A stretch of DNA of 64,000 bases from Halobellus litoreus (GCF_024464595.1 NZ_JANHAW010000002.1:1302001-1366000), one strand, 5' to 3'; counted from the stretch's first letter, positions 35,040 through 43,740 are shown. The notes: generated by a model from the sequence alone, not told the origin. Numbers and translations: made by a program.

Positions 35040-36206
35040 ATGGAGTTCGACATCGTCGGTCCCGACGCCATCGCCGAGGGGTCGGCGACCGACGCGTACT
35101 TCGATCGGACGGAGACGACGCTCCGCCACGCGGGCCGGAATCCTCGCGTCGTCGCCGAGGTGACCGCCGACCAGTTTCCCGACGGCGACTTCGAACTGCT
35201 GGCGGGCGTGAAAGACGCCGCGGCGCTGCTTGAGGGTCGCGACGTCGACGTCGACGCCATCCCGCCGGGACGGCTGTTCGACGGCGGTCCCGTGATGCGG
35301 GTCGAGGGCGACTACCTCGAGTTCGCCCGGCTGGAAACGTCGCTTTTGGGCTTTCTCTCGCACGCCTCGGGCGTCGCGACCGCCGCCCTCGACGTGCGGC
35401 GAGCGGCCCCCGAGTCGACGGTGCTCTCCTTCGGCGCGCGGCACGTCCACCCGTCCGTCGCCGCGATGATCGAACGCGGCGCGCTCGTCGCCGGTCTCGA
35501 CGGGTTCTCGCACGTCGCCGCCGGCGAGGTCCTCGGCCGGGAAGCGGGCGGGACGATGCCGCACGCGCTGCTCATCTGCTTCGGCCGCGGCAACCAGGAA
35601 CAGGCGTGGCGGGCGTTCGACGAGGCGGTCGACGAGGACGTGCCCCGCGTGGCGCTGTGTGACACCTACTCCGACGAGGCCGACGAGGCGCTCCGCGCCG
35701 CCGAGGCACTCGGCGACCGACTCGACAGCGTCAGACTCGACACGACCGGATCGCGCCGGGGCGATTTCCGACACATACTCAGAGAGGTACGCTGGACGCT
35801 GGACGCGCACGGACACGAGGACGTCGACATCTTCGCCTCCGGGGGCCTCGGACCCGCAGAACTGCGCGAACTCCGCGACGTCGCCGACGGGTTCGGCGTC
35901 GGCGGCTACGTCTCGAACGCCGACCCCGTCGACTTCGCGCTCGACATCGTCGAGGTCGACGGCGAACCGGCGGCCAAGCGCGGCAAGCTCACCGGCGCGA
36001 AGTCCGTCTACCGGACGCCCGACGGCGGCCACCACGTCGGGCTGCGGGACCGTGCGGGTCCCGAGAACGGCGAGGCGCTGCTGGAACCGCTGGTCCGCGG
36101 CGGGGAGATCGTCGACGACGTCGATCTCGGGATCGACGCGGCCGCCGAGCGGGCCGCTCGGGACGCAGAGCTGTGTGAGTACGGCGTCGGCGAAACCAGC
36201 GAGTAA
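35040..36206 (+). CDS. Nicotinate phosphoribosyltransferase
   Basis: Joins nicotinate and PRPP to form nicotinate mononucleotide for NAD salvage. The 388 residues show the type II fold: the N-terminal YFDRTETTLRHAG, the LETSLLGFLSHASGVAT helix, SFGARHVHPSVA, LDTTGSRRGDF for PRPP, and DIFASGGLGPAELREL followed by the GVGGYVSNADP phosphate-binding end. The length matches archaeal NAPRTases. With the nicotinamidase-like gene 1.7 kb upstream and nadE at 367, it supports an active deamidating NAD salvage route. Confidence 0.93.
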   Translation: MEFDIVGPDAIAEGSATDAYFDRTETTLRHAGRNPRVVAEVTADQFPDGDFELLAGVKDAAALLEGRDVDVDAIPPGRLFDGGPVMRVEGDYLEFARLETSLLGFLSHASGVATAALDVRRAAPESTVLSFGARHVHPSVAAMIERGALVAGLDGFSHVAAGEVLGREAGGTMPHALLICFGRGNQEQAWRAFDEAVDEDVPRVALCDTYSDEADEALRAAEALGDRLDSVRLDTTGSRRGDFRHILREVRWTLDAHGHEDVDIFASGGLGPAELRELRDVADGFGVGGYVSNADPVDFALDIVEVDGEPAAKRGKLTGAKSVYRTPDGGHHVGLRDRAGPENGEALLEPLVRGGEIVDDVDLGIDAAAERAARDAELCEYGVGETSE

Positions 36207-36247
36207 CGAGTCGGTGCGAACGCGGATCGGATCGATCGGGTCGGTGA

Positions 36248-36850
36248 CTACAGTTCTTCGACGCTGCCGCCGTCGGCGCGCTCGCGGAACACCTGTCCGT
36301 CGAACAGCGTGACGGTCGTATCGTCGTCCTGCCACGCGAGCGGGGAGATTCCCGCTTTCCGGCAGGCGTGCGTGAGAAATTGTTGTTCGTTCCAGCCGTT
36401 CTCGACGGGGATCGTCGGGTAGAGCCAGCCGTGGTCGTTGCCGTTGTCCACCACGACGCCGTGTGTCCCCAGTTCCACGTCGTCGAGCGGGTTGTCGGTC
36501 TGGACGTAGTCGCAGACGACGCAGACCGAGATGGTGAGATTCGAGAGTTCGGGCTGTTCGATCTCCGAACCACAGGAGTTCTCCGAGGCCGCCTGAATCG
36601 CGGCGTCGACGATCGCGTGTCCGAGTTGGTCGCTGCCGCGGTAGGCGCCCGCACAGCCTCGGAGACGGCCGCGTCCGCGAGTCGATCGTATTCTGACGAA
36701 CGCGCCGGTTCGCGCGTAGAACGCGTCGCGCATACTGCCCGGCTGTTCGCGTTGACCGTGTAAAACGTACGATTCGACCGACTCACGCGCTAATTCGACC
36801 GCCCTCGCCCCATCGTCGTAGGAGAGACGAACGGTCTGCGCCTCGGACAT
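36248..36850 (-). CDS. AMMECR1-domain protein
   Basis: A 200-residue protein of the AMMECR1/TIGR00296 family. LRGCAGAYR (about residues 60-70) corresponds to the invariant LRGCIG core. VSVCVVCDYVQTDNP and TTHGVVVDNG-like strands (LGTHGVVVDNGNDHG) follow, then WNEQQFLTHACRKAGISPLAW, the typical C-terminal part. The function is unsettled; the fold suggests a catalytic or ligand pocket around the conserved Cys. Start ATG at 36850. It lies divergently to the RNase P RNA gene, 198 bases away. Confidence 0.92.
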   Translation of the reverse strand: MSEAQTVRLSYDDGARAVELARESVESYVLHGQREQPGSMRDAFYARTGAFVRIRSTRGRGRLRGCAGAYRGSDQLGHAIVDAAIQAASENSCGSEIEQPELSNLTISVCVVCDYVQTDNPLDDVELGTHGVVVDNGNDHGWLYPTIPVENGWNEQQFLTHACRKAGISPLAWQDDDTTVTLFDGQVFRERADGGSVEEL

Positions 36851-37048
36851 ATCTCCGTACAAGCGCTCGCCTGACTTGAACGCTTCCCTTCTTTCCGCGC
36901 GGTATACGGCCGCAGCGGTGCGTTCGGACGGTCCAGTACGGTCGATGATGATACTGTCTCGGTGGATCCGTCGTCCACTGCGTTCTCGACGAGTCGACCT
37001 CGAACCGAACGACCGAACGGCTTATTGGACTCAGCCGCCTCGGATCGA

Positions 37049-37545
37049 ACGGCAGAGAGAGCTCGGCTCCCGTCGGTCCGATTCGGACTGACGAGGAAAG
37101 TCCCCCCACCGTCCGGACGGGTGACCGGGCGCAAGCCCGGAGTCGGAGACGGCTGGCTCTGGAACAGAGACGAGACCCCTCGACCCGACCGATGAGACGC
37201 GAGCGGCGGTCTCCGCCGCCGGCGCACGCGGGGCGACCCGCGAGCGCGCGAACCGACCCGTAAGGGAAGGGAGTTGACCCGTCGAGGGCAGCGCAGTCGC
37301 GCTACGACTGCGAAACGTGAGCGGCGTCAGCCGCGAACGGCGCGGTCGTAGCGCGATCGCCCGAGATGGCGGCAGCCATCTCGTCGCGTACGAGCGCAGT
37401 GCGCCCGTGCGCCGACGGTCGAGAACGGATGGAACGGCGAATCCTCACCGGTGCAAGTCCGCGCCGCCAAGGTAGTCCGGACAGGGCGCGGCCGCTCAGC
37501 CGAATGCCGAGACGAACAGAAGGGGGCTTACTCCTCTCAGCCGCT
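37049..37545 (+). ncRNA. rnpB: RNase P RNA
   Basis: The catalytic RNA of RNase P, which trims tRNA 5' ends. The universal 5' core GAGGAAAGTCC is at 37093-37103 and its P4 partner ACAGAAGGGGGCTTA at 37516-37530. The ends pair as helix P1: GGCAGAGAG (37051-37059) with CTCTCAGCC (37534-37542), with one A-A mismatch. A GCTTATTGG element at about 37019-37027 lies the right distance upstream for transcription from about 37049. The frames crossing this region are not genes. The ends are accurate to about five bases, and the length near 497 nt is somewhat long. Confidence 0.94.
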
Positions 37546-37636
37546 TTCGACGCCCGAGTGCCGACTGCGGTCTGTGACCGCGCGGAAGCGGGTCACCGTG
37601 CAAACATTCTTGAGCGTCTCAGTCGTCCACGCACCT

Positions 37637-38731
37637 GTGTCGACTCGGTCGTCTCGGCTCGTCGTGATCGCACTCGCGCTTCTCCTGGCGCTGTCGGGTT
37701 GCGTCGGCCCCGTCGTCGAGACCCCGTCGAGCGACGCAGCCGAAAGCGACCCCCGATCGACGACCCCGGGTGATTCGGACGTCCGGACGACGGGGACCCC
37801 GTCCGCCACGACGGCTTCGACGGCGACGGCCACGGCGGCCCCCGAAACGGCGAACCCCTGGGGAGCCGATCCGATCGTCGTCGGCGTCCGCGACGCCGCG
37901 GCCACGGGGAGGGAGTGGACGCCGCTCGTGCGCGAAGCCACCGACTACTGGGAGTCCAACGCGGAGCGCTTCGCGGGCTATGCGGTCGATTACGAGGTCC
38001 GCCCCGACGCCTCGGATCCAGATCTGATCGTCGAATTCGTCGACGAGGTCCCCGAGTGCGACGGAGCGGCGGACGCGGCGGGCTGTGCGCCGCTGATCGA
38101 CGACCGCCGGCAGATCGATCGCCCGGAGACCGTGTTCGTCCAGACAGGTTTCGCCGACGACTCGACCGTGCTGGTGACCGAACACGAACTCGGGCACACG
38201 CTCGGGCTCACCCACGAGGACGCTCCCGAGGGAGTGATGGCCAGTCGGTCGGTGCTCTACACCGAACCGCGGCCGAACGCGACCGAGCGCGCGTTCCCCT
38301 GGGACGACGCCGAATTCACGGTTTACGTCGACGCCGCGAACGCGACCGATCCCGCGGGCGCGCGGCGGCAGGTCGACCACGCGCTGGCGTACTACGAGGA
38401 CGGCGTCGAGGGGATGCCGACGAACCTCTCGTTCACGACGGTCGACGACCCGGAAGCGGCCGACGTCGTCGTTCGCTCGGTCGAAACCTCGCCGTGCGGC
38501 GAGGGCGCCGCCTCCTGCGGTGCGACCACGGGCCCGGATCCGGACGGCGACGGTGCGATCGAGACCTACTCGCGGCTGCGGATCTCGCTCGTCGATCTCG
38601 ACACCGACGCGGTCGCCTGGCACGTCGGCTACTGGCTGGCCTACGGCTTCGGGGCCGAGGACGACGCCGAGAAGCCGCCGCCGTTCCGCGACGCCTCCTA
38701 CGAGGACCGACGCAGCGAGTGGTGGGAGTGA
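37637..38731 (+). CDS. Exported metzincin-type metallopeptidase-like lipoprotein
   Basis: A 364-residue protein with a GTG start at 37637. A hydrophobic signal ends in a lipobox (ALSGC, residues 18-22), followed by a 50-residue Ser/Thr/Ala linker. The zinc motif HELGHTLGLTH is complete (H183, E184, H187, H193), as in archaemetzincin/matrixin-like enzymes, with a downstream Met (GVMAS). A second, similar alpha/beta module (PWDDAEFTVYVDAAN onward) lacks the HExxH. The start was chosen because the frame upstream lies inside rnpB; AACATTCTT about 28 bases before the GTG is a plausible TATA box. It is probably lipid-anchored on the cell surface. Confidence 0.85.
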   Translation: MSTRSSRLVVIALALLLALSGCVGPVVETPSSDAAESDPRSTTPGDSDVRTTGTPSATTASTATATAAPETANPWGADPIVVGVRDAAATGREWTPLVREATDYWESNAERFAGYAVDYEVRPDASDPDLIVEFVDEVPECDGAADAAGCAPLIDDRRQIDRPETVFVQTGFADDSTVLVTEHELGHTLGLTHEDAPEGVMASRSVLYTEPRPNATERAFPWDDAEFTVYVDAANATDPAGARRQVDHALAYYEDGVEGMPTNLSFTTVDDPEAADVVVRSVETSPCGEGAASCGATTGPDPDGDGAIETYSRLRISLVDLDTDAVAWHVGYWLAYGFGAEDDAEKPPPFRDASYEDRRSEWWE

Positions 38732-38830
38732 GTCGCGTGAGGGAGTGAATCGAGTGAGGGAGTGAATCGAGTGAGGTAGCGAGTGAGTCGCGTGAGGGAG
38801 TGAGAACGAGTCGCGCGGTGGAGTGAGCGC
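38725..38830. repeat. Degenerate 17-bp tandem repeats
   Basis: Units such as GGAGTGAATCGAGTGAG occur at 38742-38758 and 38759-38775 (identical), with a variant at 38725-38741 and further partial units to about 38830. The array starts in the last codons of the metallopeptidase gene and fills most of the gap to the next gene. It looks like slippage-type expansion. Confidence 0.8.
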
Positions 38831-38900
38831 GGCGTCGGGTCGGGCGAGACGCGCGGGCATCACCGGCGGATTCTTTTCGCTCGGGAACGAAGCGTCGGGT

Positions 38901-39230
38901 ATGACGGGGAACAGCAACGCCGGCGACGTCCCGCTGGAGACGGCGGGCTTCACCGCCGAGGAACTGGTCGAAGCGCTCGAAGCGGCGTTCGAGGACGAGT
39001 CCGCGGAGAACCGTGTCGTCGCCCGACAGGCGCGTGATCTCGCCGACGCCGGAATCGTCGCCGACGACCGGGGCGCGCCGCTCACGGTCGAGGAGATCGT
39101 GCGGAACCTGAAGGACGCCCCCGACGAGTCGAGCGTCGCGGACCGCTGGAACTGGTGGCTCGGCGCGCTGGAGACGGCCTACGGCGGCTACCGCGAGTTC
39201 GAGGTCCGAGCGATTCCGTCCGAGGAGTGA
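38901..39230 (+). CDS. Conserved haloarchaeal hypothetical protein
   Basis: A 109-residue acidic protein starting MTGNSNAGDVPLETAGFT. It is mostly helical, with a C-terminal WNWWLGALETAYGGYREFEVR that looks conserved. No enzyme or DNA-binding motif is visible and I cannot name the family. The ATG at 38901 was picked because the upstream extension enters the tandem repeats. A GGATTCTTTTCGC element 25-30 bases upstream fits. It converges on the beta-CASP gene through a shared hairpin. Confidence 0.7.
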   Translation: MTGNSNAGDVPLETAGFTAEELVEALEAAFEDESAENRVVARQARDLADAGIVADDRGAPLTVEEIVRNLKDAPDESSVADRWNWWLGALETAYGGYREFEVRAIPSEE

Positions 39231-39271
39231 CGCGCCCGCGGCGGCGACCGCGCCGCGTCGTACCGCCGGGT

Positions 39272-39297
39272 CCGCGCCGGCAGCGACCCCGGCGCGG
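39272..39297. terminator. Perfect 9-bp hairpin between convergent genes
   Basis: CCGCGCCGG (39272-39280) and CCGGCGCGG (39289-39297) pair around the loop CAGCGACC. The hairpin lies between two genes that end towards each other (38901-39230 plus, 39321-40553 minus), so it may end both transcripts. No T-run follows. Confidence 0.45.
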
Positions 39298-39320
39298 TAC
39301 GCCGCGATCCCAGCGCTTTC

Positions 39321-40553
39321 TCACACGACGACCGTCTCACCGATCTCGGGAGCGGTCGCCGCGAACCCGTCGGCGACGAGTTCGTCGGCGAACGCCGCAC
39401 AGCGGTCGCCGTGATCGACGAGGATCGTCGCGTCCCCGTAGTCGTTCAGGAACCGACGGAGGCCCGCTCGATCGGCGTGCGCCGAGAAGTCGTACTGTTC
39501 GACCCGCGCGGCCACGGGCAGTATGCGACCGTCGATCTCGGCGCTGCCCGTCTCCACGAGGTCGCGGCCGGGGGTCCCGTCCACCTGATAGCCGGTCATC
39601 GTCACCTTGTTCGTCGGGTTCGATCGGATCTCGGGGACGTAGGTCATCGCGGGACCGCCGGAGAGCATCCCGCTCGTGGTGACGATCGCCGCGTTCTGCT
39701 CGGCGATTCGCTTCCGTTGCCCGTCGCGACCGGTGACGAACCGAGCGTGCGACTTCGCCCGCCGAAGCGCGTCGGCGTCGCGGACGAACTCGGGGTGTTC
39801 GAGCAGCATCCGCGTCACGTCTTTCCCCATCCCGTCGACGTAACAGGGGATGTCGTGGGCCTCGCAGACGAGCAGCATCTCCTGGGTGCGCCCGATGGCG
39901 AAGGCGGGGACGACGACGGTCCCGCCCTCCCAGAGCGTCGTCTCGACGCTCTGGGCGAACTGTTCCTCGACGTTGGCTCGGTCCTCGTGTTCGACATCGG
40001 CGTACGTACTCTCGCAGATGACGACGTCCGCGTCAGGTCGCGCAGTCGTTCCCGAGACGAGGCGTTGGTCGTCAGTGTGGAAATCGCCCGTGTAGAGGAG
40101 CAGGGTCTCGCCATCGTCGACGAGAACGTGCGCGCTGCCGGGTATGTGGCCAGCGTTGTGAAACGTCACCTCGTGCCCGGCGGCCTCGAACGTCTCCCCG
40201 TAGCCGTGCGTCTCCGAGATCTGCGTGACGCGTCGGACGTCGGTCTCGGTGAACGGGCACTGCAGCGTGCCGCCGTGTAACTTCAGCGTGTCGCGGGCGA
40301 GCGTCAGGGCGAGTTCGCGCGTCGGCGGCGTCCAGTGGATCGGCGGCCGTTCGGAACCGGAGAGCAGCGCCGGAACCGCCCCGGCGTGATCGAGGTGACC
40401 GTGGCTCACCACGACCGCGTCCGGGTCCGGCGTGTCGACGGGGAACCGCGGCGGCGTTCCCGCGAGCATCCCGAAATCGAGGAGCAGCGAGTCGTTGACG
40501 AGGATCGCGCTGCGTCCGACCTCGCGAGCGCCGCCCAGAAACCGGATGTCCAT
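39321..40553 (-). CDS. Beta-CASP family ribonuclease-like MBL protein
   Basis: A 410-residue metallo-beta-lactamase/beta-CASP protein. FLGGAREVGRSA is followed by the zinc motif SHGHLDHAGAVP (about residues 53-64), GHIPGSAHVLV, YTGDFH, a beta-CASP middle domain (VVVPAFAIGRTQEMLL, TTSGMLSGGPA) and the late SAHADRAGL and VDHGD motifs. It lacks the KH domains of archaeal CPSF1, so it is closer to the shorter aCPSF2/YsHa-like exonucleases. It probably acts in RNA processing or decay. The ATG at 40553 is used; the upstream extension is not family-like. Confidence 0.88.
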   Translation of the reverse strand: MDIRFLGGAREVGRSAILVNDSLLLDFGMLAGTPPRFPVDTPDPDAVVVSHGHLDHAGAVPALLSGSERPPIHWTPPTRELALTLARDTLKLHGGTLQCPFTETDVRRVTQISETHGYGETFEAAGHEVTFHNAGHIPGSAHVLVDDGETLLLYTGDFHTDDQRLVSGTTARPDADVVICESTYADVEHEDRANVEEQFAQSVETTLWEGGTVVVPAFAIGRTQEMLLVCEAHDIPCYVDGMGKDVTRMLLEHPEFVRDADALRRAKSHARFVTGRDGQRKRIAEQNAAIVTTSGMLSGGPAMTYVPEIRSNPTNKVTMTGYQVDGTPGRDLVETGSAEIDGRILPVAARVEQYDFSAHADRAGLRRFLNDYGDATILVDHGDRCAAFADELVADGFAATAPEIGETVVV

Positions 40554-40698
40554 CGGTGGGGAGTAGCGGAGCCGACCGTTTGACGCCGTCGATCGGGGCG
40601 CTCTTTCCGACAGCGACGTACGCGCGGCGCGGCCCACTCCCACGGCGACGCGGTTCCACGCGAACGCTTAACCAATTTCAAACGAAAGATGATTTACG

Positions 40699-42003
40699 AT
40701 GTCTCAGCAAGTCGTTTCCGAACTCCACGTCGACGAGTACACGCTCGGGCTGGTCGGCCCGGACCAGGAGTGGGCCGGCACCGTCGCCGACGGCGGCACC
40801 GTCCGCACGCACACCCCGCCCGCGTGCTGGGGGCCGATGATCACGCCGAAGTTCCGCGGCGGCCACGAGGTCACCAAACCCATCGCCGTCGAGGGCGCGG
40901 AAGTCGGCGACGCCGTCGCGATCAAGATCCGTGACGTCGAGGTGACGAGCGTCGCGACGAGCACCGGGTCGATGGACGAACGAGAGGGAGCCTTCGGCGA
41001 CGACCCCTTCGTCGATCACAAGTGTCCCGAGTGCGGCGCGGCGTGGCCCGAGAGCGTCGTCGAGGGGACGGGCGAGGAGTCGATCCGGTGTGCCGAATGC
41101 GGCGCGAACGCCTCGTCGTTCGCCTTCGAGTACGGCATCACGACCGTTTTCGACGACGACTACGAGGTCGGGATCACGGTCGACGAGGACGCAGCCCACG
41201 GCCTCGCAGAGCGCGCGGAGGAGGCGAGCGCGCTCCCCGAGAACTCGCGGCAGCACCCGATTCTCCTGTACGAACCCTCGGAGATGCCCGGCACGCTCGG
41301 CCACCTGCGGCCGTTCGTCGGGAACATCGGGACGACGCCGCCGATCGAACTCCCGGACTCGCACAACGCCGGCGACTTCGGACAGTTCCTCATCGGGGCC
41401 GAGCACGACTGGGGGCTCGACAGCGAAGACGAACTCGACGCCCGCACCGACGGCCACATGGACATCAACGCGGTTCGGGAGGGTGCGATCCTGATCTGTC
41501 CGGTGAAAGTCGACGGCGGCGGCATCTACGTCGGCGATATGCACGCCAACCAGGGCGACGGCGAACTCGCCTTACACACCACGGACGTCAGCGGACACAC
41601 CGAGTTCGAGGTCGAACTCATCAAAGACCTCGACATCGGGGGCCCGCTCCTCCTTCCCAACGAGGACGACCTCTCGCACATCAGCAAACCGTACACGGAC
41701 GAGGACAAAGCGCGCGGCCGTGAGCTCGGCGCAGAGTACGGCGTCGACGTCGAGACCGATATGGGGCCAATCCAGGTGATCGGGTCGGGCGCGACCGTCA
41801 ACGACGCTACCGACAACGCCTTCGACCGCGCCGGCGACCTCCTCGGGATGAGCGAGGGCGAGGTCCGCACCCGCTGTACGTTCACCGGCGGCGTCGAGAT
41901 CGGCCGACTCCCGGGCGTCGTGCAACTCACGATGCTCGCGCCGATGGACGTCCTCGACGACCGCGGAGTGGCGCACCTCGTGCGCGAACAGTACGGACTC
42001 TGA
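40699..42003 (+). CDS. Acetamidase/formamidase-family protein with zinc-ribbon insert
   Basis: A 434-residue amidohydrolase that releases ammonia from small amides. The FmdA-like core includes GHEVTKPIAVEGAEVGDAV, PFVGNIGTTPP, DINAVREGAILICPV and GIYVGDMHANQGDGE, holding the conserved Asp/His metal region. A CPEC...CAEC zinc ribbon (about residues 109-136) interrupts the N-terminal half, which shorter bacterial members lack. Upstream TTAACCAATTTCAAA bases offer a promoter about 25-30 bases before the ATG. It is divergent from the beta-CASP gene. Confidence 0.9.
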   Translation: MSQQVVSELHVDEYTLGLVGPDQEWAGTVADGGTVRTHTPPACWGPMITPKFRGGHEVTKPIAVEGAEVGDAVAIKIRDVEVTSVATSTGSMDEREGAFGDDPFVDHKCPECGAAWPESVVEGTGEESIRCAECGANASSFAFEYGITTVFDDDYEVGITVDEDAAHGLAERAEEASALPENSRQHPILLYEPSEMPGTLGHLRPFVGNIGTTPPIELPDSHNAGDFGQFLIGAEHDWGLDSEDELDARTDGHMDINAVREGAILICPVKVDGGGIYVGDMHANQGDGELALHTTDVSGHTEFEVELIKDLDIGGPLLLPNEDDLSHISKPYTDEDKARGRELGAEYGVDVETDMGPIQVIGSGATVNDATDNAFDRAGDLLGMSEGEVRTRCTFTGGVEIGRLPGVVQLTMLAPMDVLDDRGVAHLVREQYGL

Positions 42004-42058
42004 GAAGACAGGAGGGTCTGAGAAGGCAGCGCGGCCGAGGTCCTGTCGCGACGGCGGA

Positions 42059-42319
42059 TCAGCCGCCGCGCATCGCGGGGTGGATCCGAAGCGACGCGTC
42101 GGCCGGGCACGGATCGTCGGGATCGGCGGCGGTCCCGTCGACCGCGAGGCGGACGCTGGCTGCGAGCCGCCCGTCGGCGCCGAACAGGTGCCCCTCGGCG
42201 CGCGGGTACGCGGCGACGACCGCGTCGACGGCGTCGCGAACGGTGCCTCCCTCGAAGTCGACGCTGACGCGTTTGCCGCCGGTCGCGCTCCGGAGCGGTC
42301 CGTACACGGTGACGTCCAT
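42059..42319 (-). CDS. Ubiquitin-like MoaD/ThiS-family protein (SAMP-like)
   Basis: An 86-residue beta-grasp protein, MDVTVYGPLRSATGGKRVSV at the start, ending AMRGG. The C-terminal diglycine is the site that is adenylated and either thiocarboxylated (molybdopterin or tRNA thiolation) or joined to lysines of target proteins in haloarchaeal sampylation. Which role applies cannot be told from sequence. Start ATG at 42319. No moaE or E1-like ubaA gene is adjacent. Confidence 0.88.
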   Translation of the reverse strand: MDVTVYGPLRSATGGKRVSVDFEGGTVRDAVDAVVAAYPRAEGHLFGADGRLAASVRLAVDGTAADPDDPCPADASLRIHPAMRGG

Positions 42320-42429
42320 AGCTAGTCTCTCACGTTCGAGACAGTTGGATGCTTCCACGTCGCCACCGCTGGAATGCTATGTCGAAGCCGATCAATCGAG
42401 AAGCGCGGTTCGGCGGCGAGCCGGAGGCA

Positions 42430-42735
42430 TCAAAAAGAGACGTTGGCGTCGTCCGTGGGGCCCGACTCGCCCTCGGCGGGGTTGCTTCCCCTGTCGTCGT
42501 AGAACTTGCGACCGATGTACTCGTCGCTCACGTTACCGATGATCGTTTTGTACAACTCGTCGGCCGAGCCGTACGTCTCCTGACCGACGGCGTTAACGAT
42601 CGTCGAAACAGTGTTGCTCTTTTGATCAGCGGGCGTCCCGACTTCGACGTCTCCGATTCGTTCGACCATCTCGTCGTGGTCGATCGGATACTCGAGTTCG
42701 TCGTCGAGAAAGTCGGACAGCTCGTTAATTTTCAT
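42430..42735 (-). CDS. DUF5789-like haloarchaeal protein
   Basis: A 101-residue acidic protein starting MKINELSDFLDDELEYPI. It is helical, with DEMVERIGDVEVGTP and TYGSADELYKTIIGNVSDEYIGRK, which match my memory of the haloarchaeal DUF5789 family. Function unknown. In minus sense an AT-rich ATAAACGATTAATTATG sequence leads into the ATG, giving a leaderless promoter. It uses slightly more A+T than its neighbours. Confidence 0.8.
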   Translation of the reverse strand: MKINELSDFLDDELEYPIDHDEMVERIGDVEVGTPADQKSNTVSTIVNAVGQETYGSADELYKTIIGNVSDEYIGRKFYDDRGSNPAEGESGPTDDANVSF

Positions 42736-42826
42736 AATTAATCGTTTATCTATGCGGGAATAACCCTTGTGGTGTCGAGACCCGACCGGACCTCAGAAGA
42801 GAGAGCCGACAGTACGACAGTTCTTC

Positions 42827-43510
42827 TCAATCGTCGTCGGGATCCGCGTCTGAGCCGATCCCCTCCTCGTCGGCCAGTTCCTCCGCGCGGAGATCCGCGC
42901 TCGCCTCTCTGACCTCCCGCATCACGCTGGAGATCCGCTCTTCGGTCTCCATCTCCTCCTCGACGGAGAGGTCGACGCCCTCGACTTCGAGGAGGAACTT
43001 CGCGATCTCCGTCACCTCGTACATCAGTTCGTCGAGTTCCTCGGCGGTGAAGAACCCCGACATCGCCCCGTAGAGGAACGTCGCTCCCGACTTCCGGATC
43101 TTGTCCTCGAACGAGGACCGCGCCTGATTGACGGCCTGCGGCGTGTACGTATCGGTCATAAACGGCACGAGTTCCGGGAGGTTCTCGCCGATCTTGGTCA
43201 TCTCGACGCCGGTCTCCGTCCGGAAGTCCGCACACAGTCGGGCGATGGCCCACTCCCGCGCGGTGATGTACGTTCGGTCGCGCAGGAAGTCGTTGACGCG
43301 GTCGTACTGCGCGCCGTCGACCTTCTTGAACCGGGCGTACTTCCGAACGTCGGCCGGGGTTTCGGAACCGTCGGCGGCGGGTTCGGACTCGGGGTCGGCG
43401 GCGGCGGTCGTCTCCGCGGGGTCGTCGCTCGCGGGGCCGGCGTCCCCGAACCCGTCGTCGCCGTCCTCGCCCGGGTCGTCGTCGCTGCCCTCAACCGAGT
43501 CGTCGTCCAT
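42827..43510 (-). CDS. DUF5806-like haloarchaeal protein
   Basis: A 227-residue protein. About 55 residues of disordered Asp/Ala/Glu-rich sequence are followed by a folded domain (60-215): KYARFKKVDGAQYDRVNDFL, REWAIARLCADFRTETG, QAVNQARSSFEDKIRKSGAT, then a helical acidic end. I recall it as DUF5806; the function is unknown. The ATG at 43510 was chosen because the upstream extension is Arg/Pro-rich and un-haloarchaeal. A GCTTTTTGA element lies about 25-30 bases before the ATG, and a perfect palindrome sits just above it. Confidence 0.82.
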   Translation of the reverse strand: MDDDSVEGSDDDPGEDGDDGFGDAGPASDDPAETTAAADPESEPAADGSETPADVRKYARFKKVDGAQYDRVNDFLRDRTYITAREWAIARLCADFRTETGVEMTKIGENLPELVPFMTDTYTPQAVNQARSSFEDKIRKSGATFLYGAMSGFFTAEELDELMYEVTEIAKFLLEVEGVDLSVEEEMETEERISSVMREVREASADLRAEELADEEGIGSDADPDDD

Positions 43511-43544
43511 ACTGGCGCGTGTCGCGCCGACGTCAAAAAGCGTT

Positions 43545-43554
43545 CTGTCGACAG
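43545..43554. promoter_or_regulatory. Palindrome CTGTCGACAG upstream of the DUF5806 promoter
   Basis: A perfect 10-bp palindrome located directly upstream (minus sense) of the GCTTTTTGA core promoter of the 42827-43510 gene. The placement at the BRE/TATA edge suits a repressor or activator site. Confidence 0.35.
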
Positions 43555-43644
43555 ATTTGTCGTCGATCCGGGCGGGTGACGGGCCCTGTTCCGCGGCGCT
43601 GGTGAAAGAAATTTCACCGCGTTTATTTCCGTCGGGAGGTGGTT

Positions 43645-43740
43645 GATTCCGATGCCGGGGTGTCAACTCGGCGAATCGCCACCCGGTGTTGGTGCCTCTG
43701 CACCGGGTGGCAGACGCGTCTGTTACCGGGCCCGATCGCC
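43645..43740 (+). ncRNA. Possible structured RNA or long 5' leader
   Basis: GTTTATTT at 43621-43628 resembles a TATA box and predicts a start near 43650. The following sequence folds strongly: GCCACCCGGTG (43678-43688) with CACCGGGTGGC (43701-43711), a perfect 11-bp hairpin with a 12-nt loop, then the palindromes CAGACGCGTCTG (43711-43722) and CGGGCCCG (43727-43734). It occupies the 310-base gap 43511-43820. It is either a small RNA or an unusually long leader of the HTH gene at 43821, which has its own promoter nearby. It is not a member of the four-copy family. Confidence 0.35.

Noticed and set aside
37366-37773. Plus-strand frames across 37.0-37.7 kb
   Set aside because: They run through RNase P RNA core sequences and have basic, repeat-like composition.
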